A stretch of 64,000 nucleotides of DNA, from NCBI GenBank assembly GCA_036924285.1, contig JAYKYS010000004.1:12618001-12682000 (forward strand), read 5' to 3'. A model generated the notes under the pieces. That model was not told where the DNA came from, did no database searches, and saw only the letters and a program-made list of their open reading frames with translations. The DNA comes from Asterella californica (Eukaryota > Streptophyta > Marchantiopsida > Marchantiales > Aytoniaceae). Position 1 is the stretch's first letter. The number at the start of each line of letters is the position of its first letter. Both the position numbers and the translations under genes were made by a program. Below, one piece after another: positions 47,581 to 59,003 of the stretch.

Positions 47581-49620
47581 CTTAATGGTCTAAATTCCGC
47601 CCACGGAGGGGCGCATTATGGTAATTAATCATGCTTTATGCCCCTGAACCCCATCCCATACCATCTTATGGTTCCCCCCATGTGCCATCTAATCTCATTA
47701 GGTCCAACCTGTGCAACAGTGCTTTTTCACATGTTTCACTTCGCAACAAATGACTGCTTGTAAAACCTCAAGAAGGCCAACGTGGTCTCCGCCGGTCGTC
47801 CTCATTCGCGGAATGTGCCACTAGTTGGGCAAATTTAGATTCTCGTTACCCTCCAGCGGTTAGTGAGTCCCGGTCCAACGGCACCGGCCTATACCAATCC
47901 CATTGGAACCTCACCAAACTTATAGAGGTTTGCCGAACGTCGGGAGGCACAACGTACAGTAGTGTAGGACCCCGGTGGGTATGGGGTTTCCGCTGCTCTG
48001 TTTACTCCTCATCTTATCCCTCACGTTTCAAGGGTCACCAAACCTGACTGCTCCTGCACATCGATCCGTTTCTTATCAGTCCCATGTAGATGAAGTTACT
48101 TAGCCCCTCCGTGGTGTGTGACCGGACGAACTTGTAATCAGATATTTCTCGTTCCGGACGTTGAAAAAACCAACGTCTCTAGAGTCCAGACCAAGACTTT
48201 TCAAGAGTTTGAGGTAATCTGCGCCTGCAGTTTTAAATCTGTATTTTGTGCAGTTTTAGTCATTTTAAGTATCATTTTGAGGTCTTCTAACTCTCGTAGT
48301 TTATGAAAATGAGTTTATCCAAAACTTCTCCTCGAAAATGCTAGAAACTGTAGGTCACACCCCCAACTGTCTTCGTGAAATTTATACTATGTGCAATCTG
48401 GAGTGTTGCTGATTGCCAACCTGTACAACACAATTGAAAATCACCTTCCATAGTTTGGAAACTGCTGGTGTATATTACTCTAAGTCCACTGAAACAACAG
48501 TAAGGTCTGGAACCACTTCCCAGAGAATATTGTAAACTGTTCTTTTGGGGTTAATTTTCTAACATACCTTGTTGATTTTATACACTCCAAGTGAAGATAT
48601 TGCGAGTAGATACAAAACCCAAAATATGTGTTATCTTAATCTTCACCTATGAATTTTATAAGAGAATCTGGAGGCATCATGCGAAACTATATTACGGATA
48701 AGTACGGGAGTTAGTCCGGATAGATATGATAGGATTTTTCTAATACGTATTATAAATCTAGAGTTATGACTGAATATTGATTAGTCCGGATTGCTATTCT
48801 TATGGATTACTATTCGGATACATCCGACGGTTGGACAGTTAAGAAGTTCTTGATCTTGACCTAACAGTCTAAACTGCATCTTGCTAACTACAATTATATA
48901 AGAGGCTTTGTCTCTAAGAATCGCATTCTTTGATCGATCAATCAAGTGTATAAAAGAATTCTATAAAAAGAGGATTTATAATTTTGGAGGAAACGTGTGC
49001 ACTATATATGAATGCAATGTTGTGTGATGAATGAATGTTCAGATTCGTGTACGAGAGACTCTAACGTACTGATGTAAGTCACGAGTAATATTTTGATGAT
49101 CATATTGGGAAAACACAACAAGCACAAGTTGTAACCAACGAGATCTTTAAGCGACGGACCTAGAGCGGACCATTTGCAACACGGAAGGAAAAGAGACACT
49201 AGGATAATCAAGTAAGTGGATGAGAAATAAGTGATCGATCTGGTCAGCTGAAGAACCATAATGAGAAATTGTTGAAGTATACTCGCTAGAACCAGAAGAA
49301 TGAGTCTATGAAATGGATGATGAAGCAAAATTGTTACAACACGGAGAACTTACGGACAAATTGCCAACACTAACACTCGATACATACTACGTTCTTTACC
49401 ACCAGAGTCCTATTGCAACATGGTCTGTGTACATTCGATTGAGAACCAACAAAAATAACATAGTTCTATTATCACCTGTAAAATATTTTCCATATTGACA
49501 ACATGTTGTGAAATCTGAAAGAAGGAGATCTTAGCATCATACTACAACTCTACTGGAGGAATCTCAAAATTGTTATCTAACTCTATAAAGATTCACAATG
49601 AAATGTTGTTCTAGATAGAG
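47581..49620. other. Intergenic, no gene recognised
   Basis: No credible coding frame. The stretch 48640-48970 is AT-rich with TATATAAGAGGC (48895) and GTATAAAAGAATTC, which looks like promoter or LTR remnant sequence, but I could not find a second copy in the window. Confidence 0.4.
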
Positions 49621-49639
49621 ATCAAACATAGAATCTTTG

Positions 49640-49960
49640 AAATAGTCTCAAGGGAGCTCTGTTACGACAGCAAGCTGATGTGCTGATCATCTATCTCTTC
49701 GGCACTTTACTCAACTCCATCTCCCGAGAATAGTACTTCAAGTACTTGGAGATGTTCTTCCATCAAATTGATCTAGCAAACCCACAACAGATTGCAAGAC
49801 TTTGTTAGCCATTGTCTCTATCCGCTCAACGGCTAGCTTTTGTTGCATGATCAATGCGAATGCCTCGAGCAATCGCATGTCAGACCTATTAAGTCACCTT
49901 TGGAATCTCTCCAAACGTAGAAGCTTCATCTATGAATTGAGACAAGCTTTCAACGTCCAT
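49640..49960 (-). pseudogene. Decayed B/C-type gag fragment
   Basis: On the minus strand, an ATG at 49960 lies about 40 bases after the primer-site 16-mer (50015-50000). Translated pieces in shifting frames match element gag: a KVLQSVVGLLDQFDGR-like segment, then an SREMELSKVPKR-like segment, then LAVVTEL, corresponding to LQSVVHQMDQFKG, AREMEVNKVPEK and LAVVPEI of B2. Several stops and frameshifts are present. The sequence from 50016 to about 50560 would be its LTR. Confidence 0.65.
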
Positions 49961-49999
49961 GGTTGCAAATCAAAAATGTATCTCTCAACCCAGACATTT

Positions 50000-50015
50000 C
50001 ACGTCGAGTTCACCA
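50000..50015 (-). promoter_or_regulatory. Primer-site 16-mer of the decayed element
   Basis: The minus strand reads TGGTGAACTCGACGTG, identical to the B1 and B2 sites, which assigns the decayed gag to family B. Confidence 0.65.
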
Positions 50016-50561
50016 ACTATCATAGAGCGTGAAGTTTAGTCTGGAAATATATGAGGTATCTAGCTGTAGAGATATACAACAAGTCCTTGGATCTACTCGA
50101 TGAAATACTAATGCCCTCAATGTCTAATCGATCAAGCTTTGTCTTGGTTTTTGCTGACCTAACCTGACTCCAAGTGTAACACACGTGCACAACACACCAA
50201 CTAGACGTTCAATCTTATTCTAAGTACAAGAAGGATTCAACATGATAAACATGTGCTTACATCACAAAAGTACCTTCACATGTGCATTAGCAATACTCTT
50301 TTCACTCATTTTCTCTGACAAGTTATCTAAATACTCAACTTTTTGACGTCCTACGGTTCGTTGATATAAGGATGATTCAAGATGAACCTTACAATAACAG
50401 ATAGTCTTATTGTACAAGCTTTTCAATAAGGTAAGGCATGCACACAGCAAGTAATCAATGAGCTCAAGACGTGATGCCGAAGACAAAAGTACCCCGTTGT
50501 TAGAGATTTTCAGTTAGCAACTTTGACATAGTGTAACGCCTTATCTGAGTACGATCTCCGT

Positions 50562-52573
50562 TGTCGTAGTGCATGACGTTAAAGGTGCGGAAACGGAACT
50601 TCAGAAGACACTCAACATGCATTTGTTCGGGAAGCTGCGCCCTAGCTTATCAAGCTGGGCAGGAGCTAAGCTGGGGCCATGCTTGACAAGCTGCCCCCTA
50701 GCTTAGACTGAAATATCACCTTGAAAGAGATCGAAGAGCATTAGAATGCAGAGCTCGACGAGGAGAGCGACTTCATGCTTCCAGTTTCGACAGAAAGTGT
50801 TTTAAGTAGTAGTTAGTACGGGTTTTAGACTGTGAAATGTATGAAAGAGGGAAATCTGTCGATTTTGGCTCGTGACTCAAACTCAAAATCTGATAGCATG
50901 AGCGTGTAGGTGTTCACAAGTACTATAGTTTTGACTCTTTATTCATAGAAAACGGAGTTGTATAGTGAAGTTAACGTAGGAAAGGCTAGTAAAGACTTTA
51001 CAGAGAAACTTCTTAGTAAAAGCATGTGTACAGAGAATTTAACTGTTTTGAACGGAACCAAAGGCCATCCCAGTGATAGGGCGCCTGCCTAGGAGGGAAG
51101 TGGTCTCAGGATCAATCCCTCCTGGCCTCTGGTTCCTATTCCGGCATGTTGGCCTCCTGGATGGGAGTCTATGTTGGGTGTGCAGCCATGTCTTGCATAT
51201 CTAGGGGCGGGAGATCGGTATCTTCCTTAATCGTGAGCTTCCTTGCCTAAGCCTCCGCATGCCATCCTGAATATACTATGGGAGATACCTGGTGCCCATA
51301 TGAGGGGGTTGTAAGCCCTGTGGGGCAGCCTCATAAGTGTTAGGGCTTCGGCCTACATTGGATGGCTTGTAGTATATTCAAAGTGGCATCAAGATGGCAT
51401 CAAGGGCACGAGAAACTTTTGTCAATCTGTTATTTATCCATCGAGTCGGTTTAGTAATGACGAAGGAACTAGTGTGACGTTTTACAGTGAAGGAGTCTGC
51501 TTTACAGAGGTAGCTGTGTACTTTTAATTTAAAAAGAGTCAGTTTTGAAAGAAGAGTTTTGTACGTAAGGACAGTAAGGGGGCAGCTTAAGCTGGGGGCC
51601 TGCTTGTGATAAGCGACTGTGCTTACAAGGACACCAGGGGGGCAGCTTAAGCTGGACCCTTAGCTTTTAGGTTAAGTACCTGCGACGGCTGAAGATCGGG
51701 GGACACTTTTTGAGGAGATTTTTCTACAGAGAGCTGGGAGCTGAAGCGGAAGGAGAAGCTTGGAGGCGGAGGAGATCAATTTTTTTTGAGAGAACTGAAT
51801 TGAGGATTTGGGTGATCGCGACAGAGGGACTGACAAGTATTTGGGGGACTGAGAGCAGTTTGGAGGCAGAATTTCTTCTGATCGGACAGGAGGCAGTTTT
51901 ATTTGAAGGAGATCGTTTTGATAGTCTGCAAGGGGCTCTTGATTGACGCGGGATTAAATTCTTGATAGTTTCAGTTGAGAGGTTGACGCAAAGAGGAGAT
52001 TAAGAGTTTGGTGTCCGAATTTCACCTATTAGGCTTGAGTTGAGGTGAATTTGGTGGAAAGAGAGCATTATTTGAGCGGAGGAGGAGGACTGAGACTGAG
52101 AAGGTCAGGTTTTTCTGAGAAATTTCGGTGTTGAAGCTGTCGTTGGAGGGGATACAAGGCGTTGGAGTTTCATATCTTCATCGGTTGTAGGTTCTGGAGA
52201 GAAATCTGCAGGAGAAAAGACTAGTTGAGTGGGAATTGACTGTTTGGCATCTGCGGTGATCAACGTAAGGAGTTGAGTAGAGATAGGTTGTAAATTGATA
52301 TATGTGGAGGACTATTGAGTGTGCTTGGAAGAGAAATAAAGCATCGTGAGTTCAGTATTCTCCTATCTGTTGTGTCTGAAGGTGGATCTGCCTCCTGAGA
52401 CTTGAGACTTGATCTGTTGATTAGTAAGTGATCTATAGTCATAGTCACTGTGAGCGACTTCAGCTGTTGCGATCTCTTGCTTGGCTCTTGTGTTGGTATA
52501 CAATCTCTGCTTCTATCTCGCGATCTATCACAACCAGAAGGCTCGCCCTTCCTGAGAAGGACTCTCCTCGACA
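50562..52573 (+). repeat. C2 5' LTR
   Basis: It starts TGTCGTAG and ends CTCGACA, about 2.0 kb, the single-unit form of the family C LTR. In order it holds AAGCTGGGCAGGAGC motifs, the tRNA-like fold (51054-51136), the hairpin and helix domain (51211-51390) and CAGCTTAAGCTG near 51583 and 51633. It lacks the minisatellite and the 70-base repeats, which are therefore C1-specific expansions. Confidence 0.8.
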
Positions 52574-52656
52574 TAAATCTGGTGCTTCCATTGAGAGTCA
52601 TCTTGGGGTGATTAATCGCTGAGGTTGCTGAGGTTGAGATTTGCATACAAGGGAAG

Positions 52657-55200
52657 ATGGATCGCAAGAGCGGGAGTGGTGCTACTGCCTCTACGGCTGG
52701 AGCATCGACATCTACTGCTGCACCTTCGGCTACGCCTATGTCTTCAGCAGCCACTGCAGCATCAGGCTTGGATACTACTGAGATACTGAAGACACTTGCG
52801 GCTTTGGTTCAACAACATCCGATCGTCGGAGGGGGTGAGTTGAAATCTACAAAAGCTTTGCAGGCGATTGTAAATAGGTGTGGAAGATTTGAAGGCAGAG
52901 ATATTTCCAGATATCTTCGTGAGTACAGAGGAGAGATGGAGCTTGTGAGGGTGACCGATGCAGAGATGATTGGAAGTTTTGAGTTTGCTGTGATTCTTGA
53001 GTTGAGAGATCAAGTCAGAGATGTACAGAGGAGAAATCTTGGGGTTTGGGCAAGTTTTGAGCGAGCTCTCCGAGAGGAATTCCTGGAGGAGGATTCTGAG
53101 AGAGTTACTAGGAGGACTTTTTTGGATTGGATTGAGCAGCAACCTGGCCATAGGATGGGGTTGAATGAGTTGCTAAGAGAGTTCGATCGAAGATACCGAC
53201 AGCTTTCGACACTCGAACGGATAACTTTGGATGCTAGAAGGACAGAGCTCTTCTTGCAAGCCACCGATGAGGCTACAGCAGATCGATTATGCTTCATGTT
53301 AGCAGATCGATCAGCTGAAGGAGGTGTTACTATGGATTGGGGAAGAGTGGAAGATGTTGTGGCCGTTCTAACAAGACAGCGGCGAGGGAGAGTGGCCGTA
53401 GGAGGACGACCGCTTGCAGAGGTGATCCATCAACCTTATGCTCCTCTGGTACAGCAGCCCCCGGCTCTTGCTCCTAGACCTGTTATTCATGTAGAAGCGC
53501 CTCCAGTGCCAGTTGTGTCAGTTCCTGCACAGAGGGTACCTGTTCAGAGGGTGGTTGAGAACCAGGGTCAGCACAATCAAATTGAGGAGTTGATCCGACA
53601 GATGCGTGAATTGAAAGTAGAGCTGGCTGGTTTACATAGGGAGCTCCCACCAACGCCTGGTGCTGCTCGTCCAGGGGGTGCTCCTGTCCGTAGGTGTATC
53701 TGGTGTGACAGTCCAGATCATCTTCGAGGAGATTGCCAAGAGCTTACAGCTGCTCTACGAGATGGTGTGGTTCGCTATCAAAATGGTAGACTGCACCTTG
53801 TTTCTACCGGAGAGCCATTAAACACGCAGTTTGGACGAGGAGGTGTGAGGAGTCTACCTCAAGTCGCTGCAACTGCAACAGTAACTACAATAACAGTACC
53901 ACCGATGAATCTTGATGTGTATGCTGGGCATATTGAAGTTTCTTCTAGCCCTACTTTGCTGGATAGGTCTCTTGATAGGAACAGTACTGAGGTTCCTTCT
54001 GAGGTGTTGAAAAGAGGAGCAGAAACTATCCGTAGAGTCACAGGGTGGAAAGATCCCGTAGATACAGCGTCCATTAAAGCTTTCTTGGACGTAGATAAGC
54101 ATGTTCATTGGCAGGACGCTTCTGTAGAGGAGAAGAGGCGACGAGATGCCTCTGAGCTTGAAACTGGGAATCCAGAGGAGACTAGAGAGGGACAGGGACG
54201 GAGGGTCACTAGAAGACGTGCAGCTCCTCCAGAGGATGTTCCGTCTACCTCACAGACTCCACCACCTGCTCCAGGTCCAATGGAGGACGTACAGAGACAA
54301 CAGCAGGAACCAACAACTACTGACAGAAGGTTCACTGCTCAAGAGAAAGGGAAAGGACCTGCTTACAAGCTGGCTGCAGATATTGAGACCTCCACTGATC
54401 TTAAAAGCATTCTGGAGCAGAGGATATTAGATGCACGGGTTGAGTTTTCGCTTCGAGAAGTTCTTGGCATCGCAAAGAGAGAGTTTCATGAGCTGATTAT
54501 TGATGTCATCAAGCGAAAGAGGCAAGTCATATCCGAGCAGGTAGAGAGCCAAATGATAGATGTGATAGGAGCTTCTGTAAATGATGTGGAGTTTGGGAAG
54601 GTGCATTTTCAGGAGACTGGAGACAGGAGGTACCAGCAGGAGGCGTTAGTTGCTAGAACTAGCACTATTGAAGCTGATGATGATGAAGCTGATGGGGAGA
54701 GTCCAACAGTTGACAGTGACTTCAAGAAGAGGCATTGGGCTCGTGCTACAACTGCCACACTAGTACGTCTTGGGAGTTTGCCTGAACCTATTGCTGCTTT
54801 AGTTGACCACGAATCCGAAATCAATATCATGTCACGAGAGATATATGAGAGAGGACTGTGACCTATCGAGCTGAATCATGGATGGGTACTGCGTGCTGCT
54901 AACAACCAGAAGGGAGAGTTGTACGGAGCCTGTCCTAACGTGAGAGTGAGGATAGGTGATGTAGAAGTAGATCAGCACTTTTTTGTGCAATCTTCTGCTT
55001 CGTATCCAGTCATTCTTGGTCAACCCTATATCACTGCAGTGCGCATGGAGACCAAAGTGATGGACGACGTGTCGCACTTTGCTAGGATCCGTAGTCCTGA
55101 TGACAGACGTTCTGTTCAATTTCTGACTGTTCGGTCAAACCACGAGCGAAACAGACAGACCTTGAGGGACTCCCTTATTTGTAGAGGTAAGGGTTTTTAG
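52657..55200 (+). pseudogene. C2 gag-protease, broken
   Basis: ATG at 52657 after an Ala/Ser/Thr-rich start. The capsid-like region (LQAIVNRCGRFEGRDISRYL), linker and CCHC knuckle CIWCDSPDHLRGDC (near 53697) are intact. The protease active site reads DHESE where C1 has DHGSE (near 54810), so the catalytic loop glycine is lost. TGA at 54859-54861 replaces the Trp of the W-PI..HGW motif. The frame resumes to ILGQPYI and ends TAG at 55198-55200. Confidence 0.85.
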
Positions 55201-55220
55201 AACCCACTCTTGTAGAGCGG

Positions 55221-56500
55221 TGTCACGCTACTTGGCGGCTACATGTTATATTTCTACTCCGACGCTTGAGTTTAGTAGTTCTAGAAGTTAGCTTATATTA
55301 CTTCTAGTCGTTTATGTATATGTTTGACACCTTTGCATACGGTGTTAACACTATTTTGAGTCTTAGTAGGTTGATTACCATGTTGATAGGGCTTAAGCTC
55401 ATGGGTTGTATTTGCATGTCGCCCATGCACGCTTTCTAGCTGATTTAAGTTATTTTTCGGGGCTGCGTGTCGTTTTAAGTAATTTAAGTTTTATGCTGGC
55501 ACTCTAGAGGGTTTGAAGTGGTAGCCTATGAGTAAAACTAAGTTGCCACGTGGTTTAGGGTACTAAAAGACAACCAAGTGGAGCTATGAACTCCCATTGG
55601 TCTGTTTTTGTCTTTAGTTTAACTCTAAATTTAGAAACAGAGCTCTAGAGTGGAGTTCGAGCATTTGGTGAGGGATCTTCGAAATCTGAGAGCACAGGGA
55701 GAGAGGTCTCGTCATGCCAAGCACTTCCAGTGAAAATTTCGATCGATTTGAGTCAATAAAGATGGAGTTATGAGCAATTGAAGTTCGGATTGTGCTAGAA
55801 TTGAATCATTTTGGTTGGATTTAGGGTTTTCAGTGTCACTCGCATCAGATTTGAGGAAATTGCTTCAAAACTTCGAGGTTGTGTTCTCCTCCAGCAGGGC
55901 TACGATTTCACAAAAAGTTTCATATCGATTGAGCAACTGAGTAATTCAGGGCGGCCGCTGAAGCTGAGGGGGTCTGAAAAGCTCTTAATCTAGAGCAGCG
56001 ACTTCAGAGGAGGAGATCTACAGTTCTGTGTACATTCAGGAGTCCCAACTTCACAGGGATGTTCAGCACCCTGTAGACTGCAAATCCTGTAAGAAACTTC
56101 GAAATTGATCGAGCCAAACTCCTGTTATAGGTTGAAATAGCCAGCTAGGTACCAGAAATTGCCGTAGTTTTCTTGCTCAAAACTTTTCTGTTCATATCTC
56201 CGTGTCAGAATTTGATCTCAGGCTGAAATTTCGTCTGTGAGTTCAGTAGTACCTCATTTGCATGTAGGGGAAGTTTAGAGGTCTAAACCTTCATAGTTTC
56301 CTCTCCGTGAGTGTCAAAGTTCACCGCCGAATCCTATTACTGCCAGCTAGACCTGAATTTCGCCTTCTGGGTATATTACTAGATCTTACACATCTGTGTG
56401 AGTGTTTATAGCCCTATTGTGACCTGAAAGCCAACCTCTTGAGTGAACAACCACAGCCAGAAGCCCGGCGCTTTCCTAGGTAGACGGATTACATTCCGAC
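55221..56500 (+). repeat. B2 5' LTR
   Basis: It starts TGTCACGC, against TGTCGCGC in the 3' copy. I place the end near CCGACA (56495-56500), 11 bases before the primer site; the exact edge is uncertain because the other LTR is truncated. No gene is seen. Confidence 0.7.
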
Positions 56501-56511
56501 ATACTCTCTTT

Positions 56512-56527
56512 TTGGTGAACTCGACGT
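56512..56527 (+). promoter_or_regulatory. B2 primer binding site candidate
   Basis: TGGTGAACTCGACGTG, identical to B1, although the two LTRs are very different. Confidence 0.65.
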
Positions 56528-56577
56528 GAAACACCTAGGGTGGGAGTTTTCTTGAGAGTGTTACAGGATCAGATATC

Positions 56578-58950
56578 ATGGCCAACCAAGGATCATCAAG
56601 TGGAGCTGCTACTGCTGCTCAGCAACCTGTTCAGTTGGATGCTGCTACGATGAAGATGTTCCAAGCTTTTTCTATGTTTATGCAGCAGCAGCAGAGCACA
56701 AAGAGGAAGGAGGTATTAGCAACCAAGGCGTTGCAATCTGTGGTGCATCAGATGGATCAGTTCAAGGGGACAGATATTTCCAAGTACGTGCGGTACTATG
56801 CTAGGGAGATGGAGGTGAACAAGGTACCTGAGAAGGAGATGGTGGAGAACTTTGAACTTGCTGTTGTCCCTGAGATTCGTGGGCGTGTGAAGGAGCTCAA
56901 GCAGTAGCAAGGACAGAGTTGGGAGAGCTTTATGCGAGCTTTGAAGGAGGAGTACTACACTGAAGATTCAGAGAGGGTGACCAAGAGAACATTTTTGGAG
57001 TGGGTGGTGAAGCCTAACAAAGGTTTGTATGTAAATGAGTTGTTAAGGGAATTTGATCGTCAGTATGCTCAGCTTTCTAGGACAGAAAAGCTTACATTAG
57101 AGGTGGAGAAGACCGAGCTTTTCTTACAAGCAGCGGACGTGACTATTCAGGAGAAGTTTGAACTGTTGCTGGAAGACAAGAGTGAGGAGAGAGGATTGAA
57201 GACTGATTGGAAGGAGGTTGAAGAGGCTGTCTCTTTGCTGACCAAGAGACAGAGAAGAAGGGACAAGGTGGTGGTAAGTGAAGCAGCACCTCTGATAATT
57301 CCTGTCAAGCAGTTGCCTACTAAGCCCGCTGTGGTAATTGTTAGAGAGGAAGACTCACCGCTTGATGAGTTGATTAAGGGTATGAAGGAGCTTAAGCTTA
57401 AGCTCACTAGGTTAGAAGAGAAGGAGCAGAATGTACAGCCTGCTATGCAGAGACCTCAGATAAGAGAAGGCTTTGTTCATCGTTGTATATGGTGTGATAG
57501 CCTAGACCATGTAAGAAGAGATTGTGGGGAGTTTTCAGATGCATTGAGGAAGGATCTGATCTTCTTCAAAGATGGTAAGATCCATCTGAGAGAAACTGGG
57601 ATGATGTTGGGAACCAACTTTGGCAAGGGTGGTATGAAGAGACTTGTGAATGAAATATCAGCATCACATGTTGTTTCTCTTGTGAATGCTGCTACCTGTG
57701 GAGTGAAAGTGGAGATGGAGAGAGAGAAAGGGACTATTGGGTTGTGGTCAGATGTAGTGCGGTCCGTAGCTAGAACAGAGCTAGATAAGGATGTGCTACG
57801 AAGGATTGGCAACTCAATTAGAGAAACTACAAGATGGAATGACCCTGTGGATACTATGTCAGTGCATGCTTATGTTGCAAGAAGTCAGCATGAAGCTGTA
57901 CTAGAAGAAAAACGCAGAAGGGAGGATGCAGGTGAAGCTTCTACAGCCAAACGACCTGCTACAAGGAGTGAAAGGGCTAGACCAGAGGCAAAACAAGAGA
58001 CAACACCTACTCGGGAGGAAACTATGGAGGATCTACCACCTACAACACCAAAGGAGAAGGAGAGAAGCAAGGAGAAGGGTAAGATGCCTACTTACAAACT
58101 TCAGTCTGACATTGAGATTGCTACAGACTTGAAGCATGTGTTAGAGAACCGTATCTTGAATGGGAAGGTTGAGTTTACTTTGGGTGAGATTCTTGGGATT
58201 GCAAAGCGTGAGTTCCATGAGGTTATCATAGATATCATCAAGAGGAAACGTCAGATTTTGGGTGAAGCAGCTACGCTTAACGCTCTAGGGACCAAACTGT
58301 CGGAAGATGAGGAAGATGAGATTGCTGGTTATTGCTCTCAAGTATCAGAGGGAAGATCAGATCAGCACGTGAGGTTTGAAGATGAGGTGGAAGCATCGTA
58401 GAAGAGCCATTATTCTCACAACCATTGGGCGAGAGCAACCACAGAGACCTTAGTGAAGCTGGGAGATCTAGAGGAACCTGTGGTGGCATTGATTGATCAT
58501 GGCTCAGAGATTAATCTGATGTCTAAGGAGCTGTACAAGCGTGGGAGATGACCCATAGACACCGACCACGGATGGCTTATCCGCGCTGCCAACAACCAGA
58601 GGAGAGAACTCTATGGTGCTTGTCCCAACATCAAGGTAACTGTGGGTGACATCAGTGATGTTCAGAATTTCTTTGTGCAAGACATGTCAACCTATCCTAT
58701 CATTCTAGGGCAGCCTTACATTACTGCTGTTAGAATGGAGACACGGGTTATGGATGATGGTTCACCCTATGCTAGGATACGTAGTAGAGACGGCAAAAGA
58801 GCTGTTCAGTTTTTGACTGTTGCTGCAGAACATGAGAGGAATCGTGATAGCTTGAGAGACCGTCCACTGCCTAAGATTACTCAGGAGTTTAGAGAGTCTA
58901 GGGGTTTTGGCAGAGTACCATTGAAGAGCGAGACTTCAACGGTAAAGTAG
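56578..58950 (+). pseudogene. B2 gag-protease with three stops
   Basis: ATG at 56578. Capsid-like region LQSVVHQMDQFKGTDISKYV, knuckle CIWCDSLDHVRRDC (near 57485) and a Lys/Glu-rich spacer. The protease has DHGSE near 58498 and ILGQPYI near 58710. Stops interrupt one frame at 56905-56907 (TAG), 58399-58401 (TAG) and 58549-58551 (TGA replacing the Trp of W-PI..HGW). There is no frameshift, so decay is by point mutation only. Confidence 0.87.
58916..58944 (+). other. Gag-pro/pol junction stem-loop (B2)
   Basis: TACCATTGA pairs with TCAACGGTA (one A-C mismatch) around AGAGCGAGACT; the loop can close further by AG/CT pairs. Here the loop is read as AAG AGC GAG rather than TAG AGC GGG. Confidence 0.55.
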
Positions 58951-59003
58951 AGATAGGATTCTCGCCTGATCCAATAAAGCAGGAAGCTTTATCCACTAGC
59001 TTC

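Larger units (their letters stand above)
50562..55220 (+). mobile_element. Element C2: 5' half of a family C element, interrupted by B2
   Basis: It has an LTR (50562-52573), a primer site (52580) and gag-pro to 55200. The sequence stops inside the gag-pro/pol stem-loop, where the B2 LTR begins (55221). Its pol would resume beyond B2 and D, outside the window. Confidence 0.8.

Noticed and set aside
49002..49498. Possible copia-type coding remnant
   Set aside because: Frames on both strands lack any of the expected RT or integrase motifs.
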